Positions 7,893-15,009 are shown, numbered from the stretch's first letter. The stretch: 24,197 nt of DNA from a virus (IMGVR_UViG_3300035670_001213:1-24197), one strand, 5' to 3'. The notes: generated by a model not told the origin, from the sequence alone. Translations and numbers: made by a program.

Positions 7893-8089
7893 TTTGGCTC
7901 AGAATTTTTTTTCTTGTCCAGATGCCGTCTTAGTCGCTGATACCCTGTTAGGGGTTTATCGCCAATTAGGGGACGGCCCCCTTGGGGTGGTGACACGGGG
8001 TTAGGTGTCCACCAATGACCACAGTTGGGACAAGAGCGACGCTTGCCCCGTTTGTAGGTTTTGTCGCTTCCGCAACTAGGACACTGCAT
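7886..8089 (-). CDS. Small zinc-ribbon protein
   Basis: This 67-residue protein has CPSC (Cys3, Cys6) and CPNC (Cys20, Cys23) with basic residues between, a four-cysteine zinc ribbon of the kind found at the N-terminus of IS1-type transposase subunits and in many stand-alone phage proteins. The rest is Pro/Gly-rich, then basic (TGYQRLRRHLDKKK). It starts at ATG 8089 behind GGGAG and overlaps the upstream gene by 14 bases, so the two form an operon. Its stop codon lies on the -35 box of the next promoter. No transposase catalytic domain is near. A DNA- or RNA-binding role is plausible but inferred. Confidence 0.65.
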   Translation of the reverse strand: MQCPSCGSDKTYKRGKRRSCPNCGHWWTPNPVSPPQGGRPLIGDKPLTGYQRLRRHLDKKKNSEPNA

Positions 8090-8306
8090 ATTTCTCCCAC
8101 CCGCTCTCCAGATTTATTTCTTCTCCAGGGTTCAAGAATTGAATTGCCAATACTTGACATCCCAGGTACTCTGCCCAGTAATGTGCTTCTTTTGCTTCTG
8201 CGTATAAGCGTGCCTCGCGGATGTTTGCTGTCCAGTTTATCTCGTCAGTGTCTTGACGATTCACATAAAACAGACTGCCGTTTTCTTGAATTAGAACGTA
8301 AAACAT
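8076..8306 (-). CDS. Small protein, function unknown (76 residues)
   Basis: Begins MFYVLIQENGSLFYVNRQDT; acidic, with REARLYAEAKEAHYWAEYLG in the middle. The ATG at 8306 has a good ribosome binding site (GAGG, six bases upstream). It overlaps the zinc-ribbon gene by 14 bases. It lies 35 bases beyond the terminator of the upstream gene, so it may depend on readthrough or on a promoter I cannot define. No family recognised. Confidence 0.6.
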   Translation of the reverse strand: MFYVLIQENGSLFYVNRQDTDEINWTANIREARLYAEAKEAHYWAEYLGCQVLAIQFLNPGEEINLESGWEKYAVS

Positions 8307-8340
8307 TGTTTTCCTCTTGGGTCGTCATAGGGGATAATTA

Positions 8341-8378
8341 AAAGGCCCCTCGCTCCGTGGTTGTTGCTGAGGGGCTTT
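8341..8378 (-). terminator. Rho-independent terminator after the gene at 8385-8798
   Basis: GCCCCTC (8345-8351) pairs with GAGGGGC (8369-8375). On the minus strand the stem is preceded by AAA and followed by CTTTTAATT, and it begins within seven bases of the stop codon at 8385. Its loop contains CTCCGTGGTTGT, the core of the leader shared by three neighbouring genes. Confidence 0.75.
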
Positions 8379-8384
8379 GAGTGA

Positions 8385-8798
8385 TTAATAACCGGCTTCA
8401 GCTTTTTGCCATTCGTTCTCAAATTCGTCACGGGACGGAATGAGATGGGGATTAATGCTATGGGCAGAGCACCGTTCCTCAGCAGACATATTTAATGGCT
8501 CAAGCCATTCTTCGGACTGAATTAGCACGAGACGATTCTCTTCAATTTTTAGCTTTTCTCTGAGTTGTTCTTGGTAACGCCCGATGCAAGCCAAAGCAAA
8601 CTCCTCCACGTCTCCATCTGGATCAAATTCGTCAGAATCTAAAGCGGCGCTGATTATTGCCTGGTTTTTCTCTGCCTCATTTAATTTTTTGAGGATTTCG
8701 TGGCAGGCATTCTTCTGGTAGGCCACGGCAAATGCGGTTCCTACGCGCTGAAGCCATTCGGTGTCTATTGTTACGGTCGGGTCAAATTCAGTGATCAT
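8385..8798 (-). CDS. Acidic protein, function unknown (137 residues)
   Basis: Begins MITEFDPTVTIDTEWLQRV and is acidic and helical (KKLNEAEKNQ, GRYQEQLREKLKIEENRLVL), with a C-terminal PSRDEFENEWQKAEAGY. I choose the ATG at 8798 because AGGAG stands nine bases upstream; the frame also opens at 8855, which would overlap the previous gene and lacks such a site. A terminator follows directly. It forms a two-gene unit with the gene at 8827-9246 under promoter copy 2. No domain recognised. Confidence 0.65.
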   Translation of the reverse strand: MITEFDPTVTIDTEWLQRVGTAFAVAYQKNACHEILKKLNEAEKNQAIISAALDSDEFDPDGDVEEFALACIGRYQEQLREKLKIEENRLVLIQSEEWLEPLNMSAEERCSAHSINPHLIPSRDEFENEWQKAEAGY

Positions 8799-8826
8799 TT
8801 TATATTTCTCCTGTTGATTACTTTGC

Positions 8827-9246
8827 CTAAATACCGGCCAGCTTTTTGATTGCATCTACCCAGTAGGGTTCGTTTTGTTTGCCGTTCGCGGAAAATGGGC
8901 GATCCGTGACTCCGTAAGTGCCACTGCCAGAGATGGCGCATTGGAATTGTTTTGTTTTTACGTCGTAGTAGAATTTGTTGGAGTTGATTTGACGGGCCTT
9001 GCTGTTGCTGAGTTTTAGGGCATCAGCAATCAGAGAAGGCTGAAAATAGATGCGATCATATTCGCCTTTTTTCCAGCGGTTTCCAATTTCTTCAAGCGCT
9101 TCTAGTTCTGTCATTTTGATCGCCTTTTTGGATACGAATTTGCACCCACCGACAAACCGAACCCAAAGCACGTTAGCCCATTCTTGGATTTCGATGATCG
9201 CGGAATCAAGGATATTTAGCTGTTGAGCGATTGCTGTAGTGTTCAT
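8827..9246 (-). CDS. Two-part small protein: shared 43-residue N-terminus plus DNA-binding-like C-terminal part
   Basis: As read, 139 residues. Residues 1-43 duplicate the N-terminus of the gene at 7414-7830. From methionine 45 (nt 9114, AAGG eight bases upstream) a 95-residue unit follows: MTELEALEEIGNRWKKGEYD, then LIADALKLSNSKARQINSNK, which could be a short helix-turn-helix, then a C-terminal YWVDAIKKLAGI. Start at ATG 9246 uses GGAG under promoter copy 2. Whether the two parts are one protein or the second starts internally is undecided. It could be a small phage regulator; that is only inferred from the possible helix-turn-helix. Confidence 0.6.
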   Translation of the reverse strand: MNTTAIAQQLNILDSAIIEIQEWANVLWVRFVGGCKFVSKKAIKMTELEALEEIGNRWKKGEYDRIYFQPSLIADALKLSNSKARQINSNKFYYDVKTKQFQCAISGSGTYGVTDRPFSANGKQNEPYWVDAIKKLAGI

Positions 9247-9308
9247 TGTGTCTCCGTGGTTGTGTTGACATCTTCAATATAACAAAACCTGCACAGAGAT
9301 GTCAAGCA
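9141..9308. repeat. 168-bp direct repeat, copy 2 (promoter plus N-terminal coding module)
   Basis: Partner of 7725-7892, offset 1416 bases. The sequence is almost unchanged across promoter, leader and coding start, while the flanking coding sequences are unrelated. This implies a recent duplication, gene conversion or independent acquisition of the module. Confidence 0.9.
9276..9305 (-). promoter_or_regulatory. Strong sigma70-type promoter, copy 2
   Basis: Same sequence as copy 1: TTGACA at 9305-9300, 18-base spacer, TATATT at 9281-9276. Inverted arms TGACATCT (9266-9273) and AGATGTCA (9297-9304) flank the core, and an eight-base A-tract lies upstream on the minus strand. Drives the genes at 9246 and 8798. 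Confidence 0.75.
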
Positions 9309-9326
9309 CCCCACGGAATTTTTTTT

Positions 9327-9845
9327 CTACCGACGAATCAACCGCCGATTGGCCAGTGTGACCTGCTCCCCTGGCACCACTTCGTCTAAACTGCAATACT
9401 GCCAGGCCATGACATTCACGATATCCTCAGCGGGTACCGTCTCGTCTGTCCATGTGCCAAACACCTGGGCCACCACATCACGGATCTGGCAATCGCCCTT
9501 TTTGCTGGCCCGGAATAGGAAGCCAGCGTTAACGCCGAGGCTAATCAATCGCTTGTCCTCGGTGCATTTGCCGAGATATAAAACAGCTAGGAAATCCTCA
9601 ACGCTGAGATTGTCGGGAACCTGGGCATGATCCATGGCAATCTGGAAACGCTTGCGACGGGAGGGACACGGGCGCTCTACCTTGACCCAGTGCAATTCGA
9701 CAAGCTCAACATCGTCATCGGTTTCCTTATTCCATTCGATGCTGTACCAGAGGTAACTATTGCTGATGGGCTGACCAAATCCTTTGGGGTCGAGGGATTT
9801 GGCCCTGGTTTTGGCTATTCTGCGTTTGAGTCCTGACAGGGGCAT
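9327..9845 (-). CDS. Protein of unknown function (172 residues)
   Basis: Basic N-terminus (GLKRRIAKTRAKSLDPKG), a mixed middle with SYLWYSIEWNKETDDDVELV, and a C-terminus ending TLANRRLIRR. The start ATG at 9845 overlaps the stop of the Nmad1-like gene by one base (TAATG), behind AAGGGGG, so the two are translationally coupled. It is the last gene of the three-gene antirepressor operon, and no terminator is visible after its stop. I recognise no domain; candidate pairs such as Cys118 are too few for a zinc site. Confidence 0.65.
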   Translation of the reverse strand: MPLSGLKRRIAKTRAKSLDPKGFGQPISNSYLWYSIEWNKETDDDVELVELHWVKVERPCPSRRKRFQIAMDHAQVPDNLSVEDFLAVLYLGKCTEDKRLISLGVNAGFLFRASKKGDCQIRDVVAQVFGTWTDETVPAEDIVNVMAWQYCSLDEVVPGEQVTLANRRLIRR

Positions 9846-10105
9846 TAGTTGGCCCCCTTCTTGGCGATACGCAAGAGGATCAGATAGCCGATCAGGTCTA
9901 GTTCGGTATCCTCTGCATCCTCTGGCATTTGGTTTTGAAGGCGCTTGAGCTTATCGTCAATCCTTACCCGGATCTGCTCCTCTGGGCTGGCTTTACTAAA
10001 CACTCGCAGGGGTTGTAGGGCCGAGTTGCCATAGGCGGCATTTTTGCTCAGCAACATCTGCTCAATCTCTTCTAGGACAAGGCCTAGGGATTCTCTAAAA
10101 TTCAT
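9845..10105 (-). CDS. DUF1599 / Nmad1-like small protein
   Basis: This 86-residue protein has the LLSKNAAYGNSALQPLRVFS, RVRIDDKLKRLQNQ and DTELDLIGYLILLRIAK blocks of the DUF1599 family, also named nucleotide modification associated domain 1. The family occurs in many phages and has been linked by gene context to modified-nucleotide metabolism; its biochemistry is not settled, and helical relatives include MazG-like pyrophosphatases. The ATG at 10105 follows GGGAG by seven bases and lies two bases after the antirepressor stop. No base-modification enzyme is seen in this window, so the partner, if any, lies outside. Confidence 0.75.
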   Translation of the reverse strand: MNFRESLGLVLEEIEQMLLSKNAAYGNSALQPLRVFSKASPEEQIRVRIDDKLKRLQNQMPEDAEDTELDLIGYLILLRIAKKGAN

Positions 10106-10107
10106 GG

Positions 10108-10935
10108 TTATTCTCCCAGGAAGAGTTGGCGAGACTTGATGGCATGGAATCGGCGGTCAAGTTCGCCTAGGTATTCCCGCTTGAGTTGCTGAGACTCTTG
10201 CACATAGGCTGATAGTTGCCACGCTTCGGAGATGGATTCTAGTCCAGTCTGAGTTAAGAAGTTGTTAAGGGATTTGTAGTCAGGCTTGCCGCTCTTGGTC
10301 TTAAATCCATAGCGGTCACAGAGGTAAGTTTTGGTAACGGTCTCACCATCGTTAATAATTTCATCGTCCTTGATGATGCGGTCACGGTACTCTATTTTTT
10401 CAATGACACTAAATCCAAGTATCTTTTGTTGCACCGGCTCTGGGCAGGTGTTGACGATGGTATTGCGAAACTGAGCTAGGGCTAGATCTGCTTGTTTAGC
10501 CTGGGCTATAGCCATTTCCTTTTGAGCCTCTAGCGCCAGTCCCTCGTTGCGAAGCTTAATAAGCTCCATTTCATGGGCAATAGACGGATAACGCTCCTGA
10601 ACCAGTCGCCAATTCTTCTCTGCTTCGATGAAGTATTGACGAATTTGATCGCCCTGCTCTGTCTCGGCCATCAAGCAGAGATGTTTTAGTCCATCACAGG
10701 ATAGTGTGATGACCTCCCGAGGGCGGCCCCCTTCGATAGATGGGTTTTCCACCGAGATGTGGTAAACCTTGCCCTGACTGGATTTGGGGAGTTTACGCTT
10801 AGCCGAATCCTTGCGGCTGTATCCTGCAATCTGCCACGCCAGATCAAAAGGAACGGGAAACTGTACGCCTTTTGATTCTGCATCTAGCCATCCATCAATC
10901 AGGTTAGCGATGTCTTGTTTTACAATGCTTGTCAT
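10108..10935 (-). CDS. Phage antirepressor-like protein (AntA/AntB-type, MSV199-like)
   Basis: This 275-residue protein has an N-terminal domain with FPVPFDLAWQIAGYSRKDSA (from about residue 22) and ITLSCDGLKHLCLMAETEQG followed by IRQYFIEAEKNWRLV (about 75-113), the pattern of AntA/AntB-type phage antirepressors and related MSV199 proteins. A coiled middle (about 120-160) links to a C-terminal domain with LCDRYGFKTKSGKPDYKSLN. Antirepressors usually bind and disable a phage repressor to favour lytic growth. The ATG at 10935 has TAGGAG seven bases upstream. It heads an operon with the Nmad1-like gene and the gene at 9327. It diverges from gpK across about 100 bases that contain the GCCCT hairpin. 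The repressor it would act on is not in the window. Confidence 0.8.
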   Translation of the reverse strand: MTSIVKQDIANLIDGWLDAESKGVQFPVPFDLAWQIAGYSRKDSAKRKLPKSSQGKVYHISVENPSIEGGRPREVITLSCDGLKHLCLMAETEQGDQIRQYFIEAEKNWRLVQERYPSIAHEMELIKLRNEGLALEAQKEMAIAQAKQADLALAQFRNTIVNTCPEPVQQKILGFSVIEKIEYRDRIIKDDEIINDGETVTKTYLCDRYGFKTKSGKPDYKSLNNFLTQTGLESISEAWQLSAYVQESQQLKREYLGELDRRFHAIKSRQLFLGE

Positions 10936-10966
10936 AGGTGAACTCCTACGCGATTAGGGTTTACTA

Positions 10967-10994
10967 GCCCTGGGTGTTAGCGCACCGCGAGGGC
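10967..10994. promoter_or_regulatory. Conserved hairpin, copy 3 (antirepressor-gpK intergenic)
   Basis: GCCCT pairs with AGGGC, with inner GGTG...CACC pairing. The outer layout and the GCG preceding the right arm match the hairpins at 16808-16837 and 16894-16921. It is followed, as at 16894, by TTTAGAATGGGTTCA. It has no T tail, so an intrinsic terminator is unlikely. It sits between divergent genes, where a shared operator, RNA structure or mobile-element end are all possible. Confidence 0.55.
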
Positions 10995-11003
10995 CTCAAA
11001 GTT

Positions 11004-11029
11004 TAGAATGGGTTCATTGTATCGCACAG
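11004..11029 (+). promoter_or_regulatory. Leader motif before gpK
   Basis: TAGAATGGGTTCATTGTAT followed by CGCACAG. It shares TTTAGAATGGGTTCA and the following TGTA..CAC with 16931-16955. TAGAAT could be a -10 box, giving gpK its own promoter downstream of the terminator at 6507; no -35 box is clear. An inverted copy lies at 6457-6477. Confidence 0.4.
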
Positions 11030-11037
11030 CAAACGCT

Positions 11038-11730
11038 ATGGGCTCAATAGAAAGGCAGATAATCCAATTGGCGCAGGCTATACCGGACGAGGAGACCTGT
11101 GGCTTTGTTTTGAGCGATGGTTTGGTAGTCGCTACAACGAACAGGGCCAACAATCCCAAAGAGGAATTTGAGATTGGCCCAGAAGCCTTTGCCCATTACC
11201 ACAATCGAATCGAAGCCATCTGGCATAGTCACCCAGGCGGAGAGGCGATATTTTCCCCGGCTGATGTGGCCAGTTGCAAGGCCCTGGGTATCCCCTGGAT
11301 TTTGTACCACGTTCCCACGGGTATATTTAGGACGGCTGACCCCACGGGGAATGCTCCCTACACCGGACGGGATTGGGTCTACGGCATCAATGACTGCTTT
11401 GGGCTGGTGACAGATTGGCTCAGACGAGAACTGGGGTTTAATTTCCCTGATGTCCACCGCTACCACGATAAGCCGGAACCAAGCTACGCCATCCTAGAGG
11501 CATTCCCCCCACTGATGAGAGAGTCGGGGCTGATGGAAGTAGATGGCCCGCCCCGCTATGGGGATGTGCTGTTTATGCAGATTAACAATCCACTGCCGAA
11601 CCATTGCGCCGTTATGGTTAGCCCCGAGACCAACAGGATTCTGCACCACCTGCGGGATAGATTGTCTGAGACTGATTTCTATGGTTCCTATTGGCGCAAT
11701 GTCACGCATTCTATCTGGAGGGTCGCATGA
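11038..11730 (+). CDS. Tail assembly protein gpK-like: JAB/MPN peptidase plus NlpC/P60 domain
   Basis: This protein of about 230 residues has the two-domain structure of lambda K. The N-terminal half is a JAB/MPN metalloprotease with Glu19 (EETCGF), His63 and His65 (HSHP), Ser73 and Asp76, so the JAMM motif is complete. The C-terminal half is an NlpC/P60 domain with Cys120 (NDCFGLV) and His189 (NHCAVM), so peptidoglycan-hydrolase activity is plausible. K acts in tail-tip assembly or cell-wall penetration. The frame also opens at ATG 11008, but that codon lies in the repeated leader motif, so I choose ATG 11038; neither has a clear ribosome binding site. It is separated from gpL by accessory block 1 and overlaps gpI by four bases. 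Confidence 0.9.
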   Translation: MGSIERQIIQLAQAIPDEETCGFVLSDGLVVATTNRANNPKEEFEIGPEAFAHYHNRIEAIWHSHPGGEAIFSPADVASCKALGIPWILYHVPTGIFRTADPTGNAPYTGRDWVYGINDCFGLVTDWLRRELGFNFPDVHRYHDKPEPSYAILEAFPPLMRESGLMEVDGPPRYGDVLFMQINNPLPNHCAVMVSPETNRILHHLRDRLSETDFYGSYWRNVTHSIWRVA

Positions 11731-12317
11731 TCACAGTCAAATTATTAGGTGAATTGGGGCGGCGGTTTGGTCGTCAGTATGAGCTAGCGGCTATCAGTGC
11801 GGCCCATGTAGTCCATGCCCTAGCGGTGCAGATTCCCGGTTTTGCCGCCTATCTCTATCAGTCGGAGGAAATGGGCATTGGGTATCGGGTGGTAACAGAT
11901 GACCCCATGGGCCTATCTGCGAAGGAATTGCAGTTACCTGTATCCCAAAGGCTAGTGATTGCCCCTGTGGTACGGGGGGCTGGTGCCGTGGGGCGGATAT
12001 TGGCAGGGGTGGCCCTGATTGGGGCGGCCGCCTTGATTGGCCCTGGTATTGGCTTCCTAGGGATTAACTGGGGGTCTGCTCTGTTGGGGCTAGGGGCCTC
12101 GATGGTGCTAGGCGGTATTGCTCAATTGTTGACCCCGACCCCCAGCGGTGCCAAATCCACCCGAGAGGCTAAGCGCAATGAGTCCTACTTGTTTGACAGG
12201 GCTGTGGAGGTGGGAGACCAAGGCCTACCTGTGCCTTTGTTGTACGGAGAAAGGTATATCTCGGCCCTGGCGGTGATCTCTAGTGGCCTGTCGGCCGAGG
12301 ATATTCGGTTAAACTAG
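11727..12317 (+). CDS. Tail assembly protein, gpI-like
   Basis: This 196-residue protein follows gpK with an ATGA overlap and GGAGG upstream; an earlier in-frame start at 11691 has no such support. It matches the lambda I family: an N-terminal ubiquitin-like part (VKLLGELGRRFGRQY), then a Gly/Ala-rich hydrophobic segment at about residues 85-145 (RGAGAVGRILAGVALIGAAA), and a C-terminal part ending PVPLLYGERYISA. Gene I is needed for lambda tip assembly. K, I and J remain in lambda order, with one extra gene between I and J. Confidence 0.9.
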   Translation: MITVKLLGELGRRFGRQYELAAISAAHVVHALAVQIPGFAAYLYQSEEMGIGYRVVTDDPMGLSAKELQLPVSQRLVIAPVVRGAGAVGRILAGVALIGAAALIGPGIGFLGINWGSALLGLGASMVLGGIAQLLTPTPSGAKSTREAKRNESYLFDRAVEVGDQGLPVPLLYGERYISALAVISSGLSAEDIRLN

Positions 12318-12321
12318 AAAC

Positions 12322-12349
12322 AGGTTAGTGACCTAGCCGGAGGCTGTGC
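12322..12349 (+). promoter_or_regulatory. Intergenic element copy 2, upstream of the gene at 12382
   Basis: AGGTTAGTGACCT, six bases, AGGCTGTGC: the same layout as 16-43 before the tail tube gene, with 22 of 28 positions kept by hand alignment. A GGGTTAATTGTTCATTC segment follows, again like the motif after copy 1. The 64-base gap between gpI and the next gene is otherwise unremarkable. Confidence 0.45.
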
Positions 12350-12381
12350 CAAGGGGTTAATTGTTCATTCTGAGGTTAACT

Positions 12382-13086
12382 ATGGCAGGGCCAAGTATTG
12401 GTGTTTGGGTTAAGGTCAAAACTAAAAGCGGTGTTACCCCAAGGGTTATCCCCAATAAAGATGGTGGGGGCCAATATAGCCAAGGGCAAGTGATCACCCA
12501 ATCAGAATTTAATGAACTGAGACAGAAGCGGAATCAGCGGCTACAGGAAGACCGGGCTGGCAAGCCTGCTGACAATCAAACTATCCGCAAGCCTTTAACC
12601 AACGCAAAGGGACAAGGGCTTTTGTTTGATGCTGGGCAATACATCTCACCGGATGCTGTTAAAAAGGAAAGGAGGAGGGCAGATCGTCAAATTGACGCTT
12701 TACGGGATGAACGAGATGCAGTCAAAAGGGCGCTAACAGAAAGCACCACTCCTGATGGTGTTGCCAGACAACAGGCAAGAATAGCCAGAATAAACCAGCA
12801 AATAAGCAAATTGAAGCGGATTGTAGACGGCAAGGAGCAACCTAAGCGCTTATCAAAAGGCACTCCATCCGAAGGGAGGCAATCCTTGAATCGGGATAAA
12901 GTTCCTCTTGAAAAGCGGAAACAAAAACTATTGAACACACCCAGCAAAATCGAAATGCGGAGGGAAATTCTAGACTTAAGGAGAAAATCAAAGCGGGCTA
13001 TCAAGCGTGGTAACGAGGACATTGGTGTTGCTCTTAAGAAAAAAGCCGATGCGCTTGCCCAAGAAGTCAAGAGACTAAGATTCTAA
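12382..13086 (+). CDS. Basic coiled-coil protein of unknown function between gpI and gpJ
   Basis: This 234-residue protein begins MAGPSIGVWVKVKTKSGVTP; the ATG at 12382 has GAGG seven bases upstream, while the frame opens with TTG at 12361. Residues about 95-155 (KKERRRADRQIDALRDERDA onward) and about 175-234 are rich in Lys, Arg, Gln and Glu with heptad-like spacing, giving a very basic coiled coil. Codons are richer in AAA and AAG than in flanking tail genes, which suggests later acquisition. It ends directly before gpJ. Lambda has nothing between I and J. A structural or nucleic-acid-binding role can be imagined but is not shown. Confidence 0.65.
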   Translation: MAGPSIGVWVKVKTKSGVTPRVIPNKDGGGQYSQGQVITQSEFNELRQKRNQRLQEDRAGKPADNQTIRKPLTNAKGQGLLFDAGQYISPDAVKKERRRADRQIDALRDERDAVKRALTESTTPDGVARQQARIARINQQISKLKRIVDGKEQPKRLSKGTPSEGRQSLNRDKVPLEKRKQKLLNTPSKIEMRREILDLRRKSKRAIKRGNEDIGVALKKKADALAQEVKRLRF

Positions 13087-15009
13087 ATGACGGAAACAAA
13101 AGGCATTTACGGACAGGGCGGTGGTGGTGGTTCAGTAGCCCAACCCAGAACCCCCCAAGAGGCTGACGATACGCTATCCTCCCGCTCTACTGCTAGGGTG
13201 CTGTACCTGCTATCTGAGGGCCAAATCCAAGGCAATGCCAGTGGGGCTAATATCCAACGGGACATTTTCCTAGACGAAACGCCATTGGAGAACCAAGACG
13301 GTTCCCTAAACTTTGAGAACGTGGCGGTTGACTTCAAGGACGGACAACCCAACCAGACCCCAGTGCAAGGGTTTCCTGCGGTAGAGACGGAGATCCCTGT
13401 TGGCGTTGATATTACATTCACTGGTGGGAGTATCACCCGGCAATTGTCCAATGAAGCCGCTACCAGCGTCAGGATCAGGATCGTTCTGCCCAATGGGCTG
13501 AGGTTGCAGAATAGTGAGACGGGCGACATTACTGGAACAAGGGTTGATTTTGCTATCGCCATCTCGACCCAGGGCGGGCCCTTTGTGGAATTTAACCTGG
13601 ACATTGAGGGCAAGGCCAGCACCGCCTATGAGCGTAATTATGTTTTTACCCTATCCACAACAGGGCCATGGCAGATCCGAGTCAGGCGGTTAATTGACGA
13701 TGCCACCAGTGCGGGACAGATTGACCTAATCCGCTGGCAGTCCTACACCGGCATTGTTGATAACCAATTACGCTACCCCTATAGCGCATTGCTGGGTATT
13801 CGCATTAATGCTGACCAATTTCAGTCAGTGCCAACTGTGGGGGCCAGACTGAGGGGGATACGGGTCAGAGTGCCCAACAACTACAACACGGGAGACCGCT
13901 CCTATAGTGGCTTTTGGAATGGTCAACTACAGGCCCCGGTGTGGACTAATAACCCGGTCTGGATCTACTATGACCTGCTAACTAACGAGCGCTATGGCTG
14001 TGGGCGGTTCCTAGATGCCTCTCAGATTGACCTGTTCTCGCTTTACGCCATTTCGCAATACTGTGATGAGTTGGTCAGTGATGGCAATGGAGGGACTGAG
14101 CCGCGCTTTACCTGCAACTGCTATATCCAAAACCGGGATGATGCTTATTCTGTTCTGAACGGGTTGGCTTCTGTATTTAGGGGCATTCTCTACTGGAGTG
14201 AGGGCCTAATTGTGGCCAGTCAGGATAGGCCTGCCGACCCGGTGAGACTCTACACCGAAGCCAACGTTATCCAGGAAGTGGACGACAACGGCAATATCAC
14301 CAAGGCCCCCTTCACCTACTCGGGTACGGCTAGAAGGGCCAGGCATACAGTGGCAATTGTGTCCTACTCTGACCCCGAGGATTTCTATAAGTCCAAGGTG
14401 GAGTACGTCGAGGACAGGGCTGGTATTGAGCGCTACGGCTACCGAGAGACAGAGATAACCGCCTTTGGTTGTGCCAGTCGAGGACAGGCCCAGAGGGTAG
14501 GCCGCTGGACTCTGATCACAGAGCAAGTGGAGACCGAGACGGTAACATTTTCGGTGGCCACAGAAGGCCTATTGGTCAGGCCTGGGGAGATCATCAAAAT
14601 TGCTGACCCCCTCAAGGCTGGGCAGAGGATTGGGGGGCGCATCATGTCGGTGACGGGTAACACGGCTACTCTAGACAGTGCTATCTCTGGGTCTGGGGTG
14701 CTATCGATCCTCAACTCCAACGGGGAGATCCAAGAGGTGAACGTTACCGCCAACGGCTCAACGGTGAGCGGTTTGCCCTTTAGTCCCCAGGTTGAATCGG
14801 TCTGGGCGTTTTCTGGTGGGGCTGGTACCCGGCTCTATCGAGTGGTGGGCATCTCCGAGAGTGAAGACGGTTCCTATAGCATCACAGGCGTTCTCCATGA
14901 GCCGACTAAATACGCCGCAGTGGATAACGGCACGGTGGTAGGGCAATCTAACTTTACCCAGACCGGCGGGGTGCAAGGCGTTACAGGGCTAAGTGTGGGT
15001 GTGTTTTAA
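13087..15009 (+). CDS. Tip attachment / central tail protein, gpJ-like
   Basis: This 640-residue protein is clearly in the J family. Near the N-terminus LSEGQIQG and FLDETPLENQDGSLNF are typical of J; YPYSALLGIRINADQFQSVP lies near residue 225, the NERYGCGRFLDASQID segment near 298, and CYIQNRDDAYSVLNGLASVF near 340. J forms the tail-tip hub and in lambda carries receptor-binding domains. At 640 residues it is much shorter than lambda J (about 1130), lacking the C-terminal fibronectin-like and receptor-binding regions. Part of that may be supplied by the separate fibronectin-like protein at 16963 and the fibre genes after it, now separated by accessory block 2. It begins right after the previous stop (TAAATG) without a strong ribosome binding site. 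Confidence 0.9.
   Translation: MTETKGIYGQGGGGGSVAQPRTPQEADDTLSSRSTARVLYLLSEGQIQGNASGANIQRDIFLDETPLENQDGSLNFENVAVDFKDGQPNQTPVQGFPAVETEIPVGVDITFTGGSITRQLSNEAATSVRIRIVLPNGLRLQNSETGDITGTRVDFAIAISTQGGPFVEFNLDIEGKASTAYERNYVFTLSTTGPWQIRVRRLIDDATSAGQIDLIRWQSYTGIVDNQLRYPYSALLGIRINADQFQSVPTVGARLRGIRVRVPNNYNTGDRSYSGFWNGQLQAPVWTNNPVWIYYDLLTNERYGCGRFLDASQIDLFSLYAISQYCDELVSDGNGGTEPRFTCNCYIQNRDDAYSVLNGLASVFRGILYWSEGLIVASQDRPADPVRLYTEANVIQEVDDNGNITKAPFTYSGTARRARHTVAIVSYSDPEDFYKSKVEYVEDRAGIERYGYRETEITAFGCASRGQAQRVGRWTLITEQVETETVTFSVATEGLLVRPGEIIKIADPLKAGQRIGGRIMSVTGNTATLDSAISGSGVLSILNSNGEIQEVNVTANGSTVSGLPFSPQVESVWAFSGGAGTRLYRVVGISESEDGSYSITGVLHEPTKYAAVDNGTVVGQSNFTQTGGVQGVTGLSVGVF

Noticed and set aside
7886-8089. 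Insertion sequence remnant suggested by the zinc ribbon
   Set aside because: There is no transposase catalytic part, terminal inverted repeat or target duplication around it; it is a small gene in an operon.
6454-11037. Group I or II intron, or classical transposon, as the source of block 1
   Set aside because: The block lies outside gene bodies, L and K look complete, and no intron core, reverse transcriptase or transposase was seen; only the inverted motif at the edges remains.
11008-11037. Upstream start of gpK at ATG 11008
   Set aside because: These bases form the leader motif repeated at 16931 and, inverted, at 6457, where they are not coding; the ATG at 11038 gives a normal N-terminus.
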